A stretch of 64,000 bases of DNA from Planctomycetaceae bacterium (GTDB taxonomy: Bacteria > Planctomycetota > Planctomycetia > Planctomycetales > Planctomycetaceae), in the NCBI GenBank assembly GCA_028284885.1, contig JANQQW010000270.1:1-64000 (forward strand). Reading direction: 5' to 3'. The notes beneath the pieces are model-generated. The model was given only the letters and a program-made list of their open reading frames with translations. It ran no database searches and had not been told where the DNA came from. Positions 27,732 to 38,600 of the stretch are shown here, one piece after another. The position numbers were made by a program, and so were the translations under genes. Positions within the stretch are counted from its first letter, which is position 1; each line of letters begins with the position of its first letter.

Positions 27732-29563
27732 AGAAGCACCTCCGTTCCGCTCCGTGCCGGCCAGCGACGCACGATCCCCTCCCGTCCCTCGTAACGAAGA
27801 ACGAGTCGGACGAAAGAGTTGATCGAGCAGAACTCGCCGAGAAACCGCTCGAGCACGGTGGCGAACAGGAACTGGTGGCCAGCCGTGTAGCTGGCCGGGT
27901 CGAGGACGAGTTCGACCTCGATCCCACGGCAGACGGCCCCCGAGAGGTCACCGGGAACGCGTGAGACGACCTGACGATGGGACACCGACGAGATGCCTGC
28001 GATGACGGCCCGCGACTCACCGGAGTCGCGACAGTCGTGCTGTCGGAGCACTTCCTGCAGGGTCGCGGCACCTTCCTTTCCCCCCGAGAGCCCGAGATGG
28101 TCCAGTGACAGACTGGAAATCAGTCTCCACACGTCCGCACGACCGGTACGGCCGCGGATCGTGGGGGTAGGTAGCGTCAGCAGGCGGATTTCCTTGACGA
28201 GCCCCTCGCCGTCGACGAGTTGCATTCGCGGCTGAGCACCTCCGACGGGAATCCGGTGCGCGAGGTCTCGGTTCGTGCAGGTCGTCATCACGTCGACGTA
28301 GACACCGTCGAGTTCCGCACGTGCCTGGTCGAGGTCGACGAACGAGAGCGACGTCTCCGTTCCGTGGTCGACTCCGTCGACCGACTGCGACGATTCCCGC
28401 TGCGCGGCGTGCCAGAACGCTCGAGTGTCCTCGCCAGCATGTCGCAGAGAGTAGAACGGGCGGATCGGAAAGTGCTCGCCGTCCGGCGAAACGCCGTTGA
28501 CCTCGTCGACGGAGAAGACCTCCGTCGATTCGGGACGACGAGCGTCTGGGACGAGTCGGTACTCGTATGTCGTGCCGGTCAACGAGATCGGCTCGGCTCG
28601 TTGTCGGAACAAGTTGACGACGGTGGCGCACCCCAGCCGGAACGTGTCGGCGTCCACGTGCCGCTCGAGCTCGATGATCGTGCGATTCAGGTAGAGAAAC
28701 ACCTCGAGCCGCTGCCCGCTCGTCTCGGTGTCGAGTCGGTCGAAACCGCTCAGGTCGCAGAACGAGAACTTCTGGGGGAAGGCAAAGAACTCGGTGAGCA
28801 GTTGGAATCCCGGACCCCAACGTGCATCCGACGGAAGCAGCCCTTCGTCTTCACCGAATCCCCCTGGCGCGATGGCGGTCGGAGGGAGCACGACCGGCCG
28901 AGCGTCCTGCGGATCCGTCGCGAGCGCAACTTCGATGCAGTGGTTGAACAGCAACTCGTACAGCTGGGCGATGTGCTGCGGAAGCCCCTGCAGATGGAAT
29001 CGCAGGGTCTCCACGTCGAGGTCCTTGAACGTGACCTCACTGGACCGCGTCGACAGGGACAGGTGCACGACCGCCTGCGCCTCGTCGGACCGAGGCGTGT
29101 TCGGCGCCGGGTACGGGCGTGCGGCCAGCCGTGCGGAGACGACGTCGACCGGCCACAAGGTCGTCGGGAAGCAGGTTCGGAACCGACAGACGCTCCCGGA
29201 CAGCGGCTCGGTCTCGATCGGCGATCCGGCCGGGAGGTGGCAGCCCGAGACGAGGTCGGCCTGGTCCGGGTCGAGCAGGAACTGCACGATCGCGACCGAT
29301 GGGATCGGCCGTGTCGCATGTGGGTAGACGATCTGGAGAATCGAGTCCGTGATCTCCGGGAAGTCGTCGTCGAGCTTCATCCGCGTGCGCGCGTTCAAGA
29401 GCGCGAATGCCTCGATCAGTCGCTCGACGTGGGGATCCTCGCTGATCCCCTCGGCGAGCTGCAGCCGCCCTGCGATCTTGGGATGGGCAGACGCGAACTC
29501 CCCGGCCATGTGCCGGATGAACGACAGTTCGCGGTCGTAGTACTCGAGGAGCTCAGGCGTCAC
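27728..29563 (-). CDS. tssF: TssF baseplate protein
   Basis: 611 residues from a GTG at 29563 (VTPELLEYYDRELSFIRHMA), the hallmark start of TssF (VasA/ImpG). Also present: HPKIAGRLQLAEGISEDPHV, RLIEAFALLNARTRMKLDD and a C-terminal region with GHQFLFATVLERFLGEFCS and NSFVRLVLR. The start overlaps the end of tssE by 11 bp and its stop overlaps tssG. An upstream extension of the frame to 29815 is antisense-phase to tssE and is not used. Confidence 0.95.
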   Translation of the reverse strand: MTPELLEYYDRELSFIRHMAGEFASAHPKIAGRLQLAEGISEDPHVERLIEAFALLNARTRMKLDDDFPEITDSILQIVYPHATRPIPSVAIVQFLLDPDQADLVSGCHLPAGSPIETEPLSGSVCRFRTCFPTTLWPVDVVSARLAARPYPAPNTPRSDEAQAVVHLSLSTRSSEVTFKDLDVETLRFHLQGLPQHIAQLYELLFNHCIEVALATDPQDARPVVLPPTAIAPGGFGEDEGLLPSDARWGPGFQLLTEFFAFPQKFSFCDLSGFDRLDTETSGQRLEVFLYLNRTIIELERHVDADTFRLGCATVVNLFRQRAEPISLTGTTYEYRLVPDARRPESTEVFSVDEVNGVSPDGEHFPIRPFYSLRHAGEDTRAFWHAAQRESSQSVDGVDHGTETSLSFVDLDQARAELDGVYVDVMTTCTNRDLAHRIPVGGAQPRMQLVDGEGLVKEIRLLTLPTPTIRGRTGRADVWRLISSLSLDHLGLSGGKEGAATLQEVLRQHDCRDSGESRAVIAGISSVSHRQVVSRVPGDLSGAVCRGIEVELVLDPASYTAGHQFLFATVLERFLGEFCSINSFVRLVLRYEGREGIVRRWPARSGTEVLL

Positions 29564-30050
29564 GGTCGGGACTCCGCACTTCGCAGTTGCCGGTCGAGCG
29601 GTCGAGAACGGAGTCGTAGACGACCGGCTCCGGCGCAGGCGAGGCGTGCAACATCGCCTCGATGCGGAAGCGCAGCGTGCGGTCGAGTGAGTCGACGTTC
29701 TCGAGCGGAACGACGCGCACCTTGACGAACCGCGGCTCGAACATCGTGATCGCGCGTTCGACGAGTTCGAGGAACCGGTTCCGCCCCTCCGCCGCCCCGA
29801 GATTGGCGGCGGCAACGTCGGGGATTCCGTAGCCGACCACGCTCTTGCCGATCTCGCTCAGGTTCCCCGGCCAGGATCTCGCGAACCATCGCGTGTTGAG
29901 CAGGTTCTCGAGATCCCGTCGGACGGAGGCGTGCAGTTCCGACGTGCGCTGGCCTCGCATCCGGGCGGGCTCCCTCTCGGTCTCGGGAGCCTCGTCCAGC
30001 AGCCGGTCCAGAACCGAGGGTTGTAGAGGTTGATTGCCCTCACTGCGCAC
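29553..30050 (-). CDS. tssE: TssE gp25-like baseplate protein
   Basis: 165 residues from a GTG at 30050. The N-terminal motif QPSVLDRLLDEAPETE, then LHASVRRDLENLLNTRWFAR, VVGYGIPDVAAANLG and MFEPRFVKVRVVPLE are standard for TssE, the homologue of phage T4 gp25 that starts sheath assembly. The EPR motif of the lysozyme-like fold is present. It overlaps tssF by 11 bp and begins 11 bp after tagJ. Confidence 0.94.
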   Translation of the reverse strand: MRSEGNQPLQPSVLDRLLDEAPETEREPARMRGQRTSELHASVRRDLENLLNTRWFARSWPGNLSEIGKSVVGYGIPDVAAANLGAAEGRNRFLELVERAITMFEPRFVKVRVVPLENVDSLDRTLRFRIEAMLHASPAPEPVVYDSVLDRSTGNCEVRSPDRDA

Positions 30051-30061
30051 GCGCGGTCTCC

Positions 30062-30862
30062 TCAGCCCACACCCGGCTCGAACGTCACGTCGGGGAGTTC
30101 GAGAAGCGGTCGAGCTTCCTCACCCGTCAGAAAAGACCGCTGCCCGAGTCCGCGGACCGGTTCGCCGGCTTCGTCACACCAGTCGGTGGCCCGACCCAAC
30201 CGGAGAGCTTCGTCGGCCGCGGCATGTGAGCCGGCGTAGAGACTCGGCAGGAAGACCTCCCCGTCGGGCCCGTCACGCACCTCGACTCTTGCCGGTACCC
30301 AGAGGAAGTCGCGGACGTACTCGCGAGGTCGCCGGGAAATCGAAGAGATTCGTTCGAACGGAATCCAGTAGAACTTGCCGTTGTTGGTGAGCACTTCGAG
30401 GGAACCAGCCACCAAGTCGTCGAGGTCGCGGAAGTCGTCGAACACCTCGTCACCGGCGCGACCGCTCGTCTCCGGCCTCTCCTCCTCCGCCTGTCCGAGC
30501 AACTCGACTGCCTCGGCCCCGTTCCCCTCGCGAATCGCCACGAGTGCCCGAAACTGCAGTTCCTGCGACGGCGTCGGCTCCGTCAACACGTCGGGCAGTC
30601 TCCCCTGCTCGTAGAACTCGCGGCGGGACGTCTCGGCCCGAATCAACTGGCGGAACAGGGCCACGCCGACCGCTGCCTCCGGCGTCTGAGTGGAGAGCAC
30701 GTCGAGTTGCTTGTCCGCACGCTGCAGTTCCCCTTGGAAGCAGAGCAGCTCCGCGAGCAGACAACGGGCCTCGACGTCGGTCGGCTTGCCCTTCACCTCT
30801 GCCGTCGCGGCCTCCACGGCGTCGGCCAACCGTCCCTCCTGGAAGGACTCGATCGTCGTCAT
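30062..30862 (-). CDS. tagJ: TagJ / ImpE accessory protein
   Basis: 266 residues. Two helical repeats at the N-terminus (FQEGRLADAVEAATAEVKGK, DVEARCLLAELLCFQGELQR) give a TPR-like scaffold, followed by the ImpE C-terminal domain with FDDFRDLDDLVAGSLEVLTN, GKFYWIPFERI and RDFLWVPARVEV. TagJ binds the N-terminal helix of TssB and helps recruit ClpV in other systems. It lies 22 bp after the second tssC and 11 bp before tssE. Confidence 0.92.
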   Translation of the reverse strand: MTTIESFQEGRLADAVEAATAEVKGKPTDVEARCLLAELLCFQGELQRADKQLDVLSTQTPEAAVGVALFRQLIRAETSRREFYEQGRLPDVLTEPTPSQELQFRALVAIREGNGAEAVELLGQAEEERPETSGRAGDEVFDDFRDLDDLVAGSLEVLTNNGKFYWIPFERISSISRRPREYVRDFLWVPARVEVRDGPDGEVFLPSLYAGSHAAADEALRLGRATDWCDEAGEPVRGLGQRSFLTGEEARPLLELPDVTFEPGVG

Positions 30863-30884
30863 CGGTGGAACCTCTGTGGAGCGG

Positions 30885-32384
30885 TCAACCGGCCGCGCGG
30901 GTGAGTTGCGTTACGAGTTGGATCGTACTGGCGAGGTCGTCGAGCTGAAAGTGCGGTCGCAACTCGACGACACAGCCGTAGGAACCGGGCTGTCCGGGCA
31001 TCTCGTGAATCTCGATCCGGGCCTCGCGGAGCGGGTACCGGGCCTTCGTCTCGAGCGTCGCCTCCGGGTCGTCGATGACGTACGTTCGAAGCCAGTCGTC
31101 GAGAAACCGTTGGACGTCTGACGCCTCGGCGAAGCTGCCGACCTTGTCCCGGCACATCACCTTCAGGTAGTGGGCGAACCGCGAGACGCAGAGCACGTAG
31201 GGCATCATCGAGGAAATGAGCGCGTTCGCCGTCGCGTCCTGCCGGTCGTACACCCTCGGCAACTGCAACGACGGATGTGAGTAGAAGGCCGACCAGTCCG
31301 TGCCACGGCACGGACAAAGAGCGATCAGGCCGACGGCTGCGAGGTCGTCCTCGAGAGCATCGCCGATCAGCACGTCGGTCGAGCCGCTCGACGCCACGCC
31401 GGGGGCGTCCACTCCGAAGTCGCGAACCGGGAGTTCCGTGACCACGCCCCCGGCAACCTCGTTCCTTCGCACCCCTCGGATGTCGGCCAACCAGCCGGTC
31501 TCGGCGAACGTCCGACACAGGACCGAACCGTAGGCGTAGACGGCGGTGCCCCACAGGTACTGTTCGTGCTCGAGCCCGCCGCCCGTCTCGAAGCAGCGAA
31601 ACCCGCGGTCTCGGCCAGGACCGTCGAACCACGGGCGCCGAACGAGAACGCGAGGCATGACGAGACCGACGAAGCGAGAGTCCTCGGTGGCGCGAAGCGA
31701 ACGAAGCGGGCGGAACTCGGGCTGGCCGTAGATCCCGGAGACGTTCATGGGTCGTTCGAGTTCGCCGAACTCGTCGACTCCGAGCATCGCCGGGTGTGCG
31801 GCCGTGACGAAGGGGGCGAATGCCGCCGCTGCGACCTGCGAAATGCCACGGACTGCCGACATGTCGTCGGTCGAGTGTCCGGCAGCTGGGCGTGGTCGAA
31901 TCTCGTAGTCGCCGAGCAGAACCGAGAACGGCGCCCCGCCGGCGACACCGTACTCCTCGCTGTAGACCTTGCGGAACAGCTGACTCTGGTCGAACTCCAT
32001 CGCCCGGTCGACGTCGCGTACCAGTTCCTGCCAGGAGGCGTCGAGCACGCGGACCCGAACGTTCGCACCCTCCGGCACGCCGTCCACGAGGAACTCGAGC
32101 CCCCGCCAACTCGCCTCCAGTTTCTGAAACCGCGGGTGGTGGAGGATCGCGTTGACCTGACGGGTGACGACGTCGTCGATCAGCCCCACGTCCCTGCTGA
32201 TTCGCAGGAGGAGCTCGCCAACGGTCTTGGGGCGTTCGCCGGCCGTTCTCAGCCACGCCCGGACGACTTCCTCCGGAGTCCGCGCAGCACGCAGCTCGTC
32301 ACCGGGCGAGACGGACCGGGCCTCCTCGAGTATCGACTCGAGAAGGCCCGTCGCGCGCGTGTGGGAGGTCGGCGGGTTCGCCAT
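30885..32384 (-). CDS. tssC: TssC-like sheath protein, second copy
   Basis: 499 residues, homologous along its length to the gene just upstream (TssC1). Shared blocks include RQVNAILHHPRFQKLEASWR, MEFDQSQLFRKVYSEEYGV, YAYGSVLCRTFAETGWLADI and [16 protein letters not shown], ending in RYPLREARIEIHEMPGQPG. The first 60 residues differ. Two adjacent tssC genes (as with ImpC/ImpD pairs in some proteobacteria) suggest a mixed sheath or a second role at the base or cap. Thirteen bp after tssC1. Confidence 0.92.
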   Translation of the reverse strand: MANPPTSHTRATGLLESILEEARSVSPGDELRAARTPEEVVRAWLRTAGERPKTVGELLLRISRDVGLIDDVVTRQVNAILHHPRFQKLEASWRGLEFLVDGVPEGANVRVRVLDASWQELVRDVDRAMEFDQSQLFRKVYSEEYGVAGGAPFSVLLGDYEIRPRPAAGHSTDDMSAVRGISQVAAAAFAPFVTAAHPAMLGVDEFGELERPMNVSGIYGQPEFRPLRSLRATEDSRFVGLVMPRVLVRRPWFDGPGRDRGFRCFETGGGLEHEQYLWGTAVYAYGSVLCRTFAETGWLADIRGVRRNEVAGGVVTELPVRDFGVDAPGVASSGSTDVLIGDALEDDLAAVGLIALCPCRGTDWSAFYSHPSLQLPRVYDRQDATANALISSMMPYVLCVSRFAHYLKVMCRDKVGSFAEASDVQRFLDDWLRTYVIDDPEATLETKARYPLREARIEIHEMPGQPGSYGCVVELRPHFQLDDLASTIQLVTQLTRAAG

Positions 32385-32397
32385 CGCGTCCCCGAGC

Positions 32398-33897
<1,500 letters not shown>

Positions 33898-33901
33898 CGC
33901 G

Positions 33902-34420
33902 TCACTCTCCCTTCTCACCGGAGTCGTCGACACCGAGCTGCGACTTCAGCTCGTTCAACTGGTCCTCGTCCTGCAGGATGTTCTCGAGCAGCGTTTCGAG
34001 GTCGTCCGAGCGATCGACTTTGGTGAGCAGATCCCGGAGCTTGTCGCGCGTGTCGAGCAGGTGGTCCAGTGGTTCGACCTGCCTGGCGACGTTCGCCGGG
34101 TCGAAGTCGTCCATCTTCTGGAACTTGAGCTGCACGCCCATCTCGCTGCCGTCGTCCTTGAGAGTGTTCTCGACCTTGAGGTCGAGCCCCGGCGTCATGC
34201 GAGCCATCACGTCGTCGAAGTTGTCCCGGTCGATCTGGACGAACTTGCGGTCCCGGAGAGGCTTGAGCGGCTCGCTCGGGTCGCCGGAGAAGTCGCCCAT
34301 GACTCCCATCACGAACGGGAGCTCCTTCTTGACGACGGCACCGCCCGTCTCGACTTCGTATGAGATGTGCACGCGCGGCTTTCGCACGCGGCTCAACTTG
34401 TCGTGGACACCCTTGGCCAT
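33902..34420 (-). CDS. tssB: TssB small sheath protein
   Basis: 172 residues. [56 protein letters not shown] and [20 protein letters not shown] are the standard VipA/ImpB motifs. The C-terminal helix ([20 protein letters not shown]) interlocks with TssC. TssB also carries the binding site for TagJ in systems that have it, and tagJ is in this operon. Confidence 0.96.
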   Translation of the reverse strand: MAKGVHDKLSRVRKPRVHISYEVETGGAVVKKELPFVMGVMGDFSGDPSEPLKPLRDRKFVQIDRDNFDDVMARMTPGLDLKVENTLKDDGSEMGVQLKFQKMDDFDPANVARQVEPLDHLLDTRDKLRDLLTKVDRSDDLETLLENILQDEDQLNELKSQLGVDDSGEKGE

Positions 34421-34476
34421 CTTCCGTCTCCGAGGTCCGTTGTCTGGTTGTACGCAACGATCGGGCCGAGTATCGG

Positions 34477-34497
34477 CTGACGGTCACGAGCCGTCAG
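34477..34497 (-). other. Hairpin at the end of tssA
   Basis: CTGACGG, a 7-base loop, then CCGTCAG; the stop codon of tssA lies in one arm. No U-tract follows. It may reduce read-through or protect the mRNA between tssA and tssB (73-bp gap, the largest between tssA and clpV). Confidence 0.4.
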
Positions 34498-35600
34498 TCG
34501 TTCTGCCCCTCATCCGGCGGGATCCCGACCAGTCGGAACATCTGCAACATGCTCGACTGGTCCGGCAGCAGTTCCCGCATCAGCTGCGGCAGCGGAAGCT
34601 GGCCCCACTTCACGATCCGCTCAAGTGCGTACGATAGCGGTGAGTGCGGCTCCGTGCGACGAAAGAACTCCGCAATACGCAGGATCGCCTGAAACGCTTC
34701 CTCCCGAGTCTGAACCTGGCCGGGCACGCCGGTCGACTCGGATCGGACACTCGTGTCACCGGTTTGATCGCCCGACTCGTCTTCCAGATCGTCCGAAGCA
34801 CTGCTGGTGAGCTTGTGTCCCGCGACGGCCTCCAGTGTGCTCAGACACTCGTCGAGCGCGTGTTGTACGTTCGAGGAAGGCGGCGAGTCGGCGCCGTAGG
34901 CCGAGTCGGCCGTCGCCGTCAACTCCTTGAACGCGTCGACGCAGTCCATCAGGTCCACGTGAACGACGTCGAAGAACGACGACTCGGTCTCGGCGACAGC
35001 CGTGCGAAACATCTCGAGGCTGACTGCCCCCTGGTCGAGCCGCCGTTGCTTCTGCTCCGGAGTGAGCCTCTCCAGTTCGAGCGCCTGTTTGTAGTCCGCC
35101 GTCGAGAACTGACCGATGCTGCTGCGGTCCGTGAGCGGGACGGTCTGGATCGGCCGGACCAACGTCCCTTCGGCGTCCGACCCGTTCAGCCCGGCCATCG
35201 GGGCGACACGCGTCGAGACTCCGTCCTCGTCAGGGAGTGGGTAGAGGTCGTCCGCGAACTGCTCGATCAGTCCCTGAAGCATGTCGAACCCGTCGCGGAG
35301 CCCGGCGAATCCGTGTTCGCGAACGAGTGCCTCGACGAGGTACGCAGCGAGTTCGAGGTCCTTCGACCGGTTGGCGAGCACTCCGGGGGTGAGCGAGACG
35401 ATCGGACTCCAGTCCGGTGGGTCGCCGTCGCCGGACATGAGCGCGTGCCGCTCGGCCGCCCGTGCGGTCGATCGCAGGTCCTTGATCTCGTAGTAGACCG
35501 ACGTGGGGGAAGCGTCCTGGCGCAGGTCCTCGCCGGCGGGCTGGTCTGCCGACACGGGCTCCAGGATCGGTCCGAGGTCAAGCACCGGGGGGGAGGACAT
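34494..35600 (-). CDS. tssA: TssA assembly cap/baseplate protein
   Basis: 368 residues from the ATG at 35600 (MSSPPVLDLGPILEPVSADQ). The ImpA_N domain reads PAGEDLRQD, IKDLRSTARAAERHAL, DLELAAYLVEALVREHGFAG and LRDGFDMLQGLIEQFADDLYP. The C-terminal region (AILRIAEFFRRTEPHSPLSY) is the short-type TssA ending. It coordinates baseplate docking and sheath growth. It precedes tssB in the same direction and follows the giant VWA gene by 99 bp. Confidence 0.92.
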   Translation of the reverse strand: MSSPPVLDLGPILEPVSADQPAGEDLRQDASPTSVYYEIKDLRSTARAAERHALMSGDGDPPDWSPIVSLTPGVLANRSKDLELAAYLVEALVREHGFAGLRDGFDMLQGLIEQFADDLYPLPDEDGVSTRVAPMAGLNGSDAEGTLVRPIQTVPLTDRSSIGQFSTADYKQALELERLTPEQKQRRLDQGAVSLEMFRTAVAETESSFFDVVHVDLMDCVDAFKELTATADSAYGADSPPSSNVQHALDECLSTLEAVAGHKLTSSASDDLEDESGDQTGDTSVRSESTGVPGQVQTREEAFQAILRIAEFFRRTEPHSPLSYALERIVKWGQLPLPQLMRELLPDQSSMLQMFRLVGIPPDEGQND

Positions 35601-35699
35601 CAGGCTTGCTCTTCCGTACTGCCACACCGGCGGGAAGCGACGACCACTCGACCACTCGATCCTAACACAGGAGTGTGAACCGGCAATCGAGGGGCCGAC

Positions 35700-38600
35700 T
35701 TAGTTGGAGGCCGGTCCTCGCAGGTCGATCACGTCGTTCTCACCGGGAATCGACAGGTTCCACGGTCGAGACAGTCGCCAGACACGGTCGGACGGCGGAC
35801 GGCCGCTCGTGACGCGGACGGACACAGGCGAGGGAACCTGCCCCCCTGCGAACAGCCACTCGTGGGATGCGACATGTCGCTTGCCGTCGAACCGCCGGGT
35901 GATCTTCTCGATCCGGTCCGACGTCGACGTCGTGACGGCGAGCGACGGGACGGTCGTCCCGTCGCCGTAGAACTCGTTGACGAGGACACGACCCGGTCCG
36001 ACGACGGCCTCGACGGTCGTTCCGGGCAGGTTCCCGATCGACTTGGTCGTCCGAGTCGAACTCGCGACGAGTTCGAGTGTCTCGACGACCGGTGCCTTGT
36101 CGAAACGGCACCACGTGGTGACGGAGGCGGACTTCGCCTTCGCAGGCCAGTCCGCGACGGTCCAGGCCGCCACCGGGTTGGCCGTGCCCTCCACGAAGCG
36201 GCGATCGTAGAAGACGTAACGTGACTCGTACGGTCGCCCGTCTTCGAGCAGTGGGACGACTTCGATCCAGAACGCAGCCGGGCGACGCGTGAACGCCCGC
36301 GCTCCCGCCCGCCAAGAGAACTCGAACCTGAGGCCGTCAGGAGTGCGAAACGGTCCGTGCAGACCGAACTGCAACGACAGCGGGTCGTTCGGTGTCCCCG
36401 GCGCCTGCGTCGGTGCCGTGAGCGGTAGCAGTTTCAGCGGCTCGCGAGAGTAGGGGACGAGTTCGAGTCGTCGATCGGTCTCGTTCACCTCGAGGACGAC
36501 ACCCTCGCCCCCCTCGAGGACGATGGTCTCCGAGAGATCGTCGAGGCTGACGACGCGTGTCAACGGTTGTCCCGGGACGGTGGTCTTCGCAGCCGAGTTC
36601 ACCGGCACCTGGTTCCCGTCGAGGGTGAACACGTCAGGCCCACGTCCGCGTTCGATGGTGCCGAGCATGGCGATGGCCGTCGCGGGCGTGTTCTCGTAAC
36701 TGCCACCGGTTTCGCGCGCCAGCCGGCCGTACTCCTTCTCGGCTCGTTCACGTTCGGCCGACTCGACTTCGAGTCCGACGACGTGCACCTCGACGCCGCT
36801 GTTGCGAAAGGCCTGGAGAGCGTCGTCGAGTTTCTTGTCCTTGTCGGCCGGCGGATCGAACTGGTCGTTCACACCGTCGGTGAGGACGACGATGGCCCGC
36901 TTGCCGCCCGTGCCGGCGGGCGACTCGCCGCCAGCGGACGGAAACTGACCGAGTGCTTCGACGAGCGCGAGATACAGCGGGGTCTCGCCGTACGGTCGAA
37001 CTTTCTCGAGCTTCCCGCGAACGAGGCTGGCGGCTGCCGCGTCGAACCGGCCCAGTGGGAGGACGAACTCGACGTCCTCGTACGGCTTCAAGTTGGCCGG
37101 TACGTCGCCGTAGCGGCGGTTGACGAGCAGAACGTTCTCTTTCATCGGCTGCCAGCCGACACGGTGGCCGAAGAAGGCGACGCCGACCTCGACCTGTTCG
37201 CGTCCTTCGAGGGAGCCGAGCATTCGCTGGAGCGCGAGACGTGCAAGATCGAGACGAGTCGCTGGACCGCTCACCGACTCCAACGTCGCCGGCTGGCTCG
37301 TGCTCTGCGAGCAGTCGAGGACGAACACGACCGAGAGCCGCTCCTCTCGCCGGCTCCTCACCAGGACAGTCGAAGTCTGCGAACGAACCGGAACGTCGAC
37401 GAGTTGAAGGCCGCGAACCCGCTCGAAGGCGAACCGCGTGGAGAACCGGTTCCCACGAAAGAGAACGTCGGCCTCGACCGAGTTGGCGAACGCTCCGAGG
37501 TTCCCGGTCGCCAGCGGGAACTTGACCTGCTTCGTTCGGCCCACGAGGTCGGACGGAATCGACAACACCTGACCGTCGGAGCCGGGGACGACGACCCGGG
37601 CAAGCCCGGTCGGGAGTCCGCGTACGCCCTCCCCCGGAGCGATCGTGACCGTCGTGTCCGCAGCCACGGAGCCCTCGATCTCGACGGCATTGTCCGCGCT
37701 GACCAGCAGTCCGTTCGCAGCTGCACCGAGGCGGCTGTCGCGGAGCCGCTCCAGTTCGCGGATCCGTTCGCGGGAGAAGCCCGGACTGGGCGCCAGCGAC
37801 TTGGCGAAGTCGAGAAGGTCGTTGCCCACGCGGGCGAAGTACGGTTCAGCCGTCTCGCCGTTCGAGCCCCAGAAGTCGGTGAGTACGCGCTCGCACTCCC
37901 AAGTCTCGAGCCGCTGCAGGTCGAGTCGTCGTCGCCGTCGGACCGGGCTGTCCGCGCCGGGCGGCAGCCAGAAGCCCGCCGTCACACGTGCGAGCAGGTC
38001 CGCATCCTCAAGTCGACGACGGAAGTCGGTCCGTGTCGTGTTCGGTCCGAACACCGGCGTCGTGAACTCTCCGGGGACGCCGATCATCGCCTGACGGAAC
38101 TGCTCGCCGACCTCCCAGGAAGCTCCGGGGACCCGCGGAGCGTCTTCGGAGCGGTCGGACAGACGGATCAGCAGTTGAAGCAGAGGATGGACCGTCCCTT
38201 TCGCGTAGGCATCGGCGGCTGCTGCCGGCGTTGTCGCGGGTTCGGGCCTGCCGACCGAGGGGACCGGCGACTCGGTCAACTGCTCGTCGAGCGCAAGCAC
38301 CAGCGCTTTCAGCTCGGTACGCTGCTGCACCATCTCGTCAACGGACCGGCCCTCCACCTCCGGGAGGAGGGGAACGTCGAGGAGGGCACGGGCGCGTCGG
38401 ACGAGACCACCGGCACGGGTTCGTTCTTCGGCCGTCGCGCGGTCCACTCGCACGCTCTCTCTTGCTCGAGACAGCAGCTGGTCGTACTCCGCGACGAGTT
38501 GCCCACGGAGTCCCACCATGGTCTCGCGGAGCTTGTCGGCCGGCGACGCGAACGCCAAGGTGTCCGTCGCCGGTGCGTCGTAGGCCGAGAGGAGGGCCGT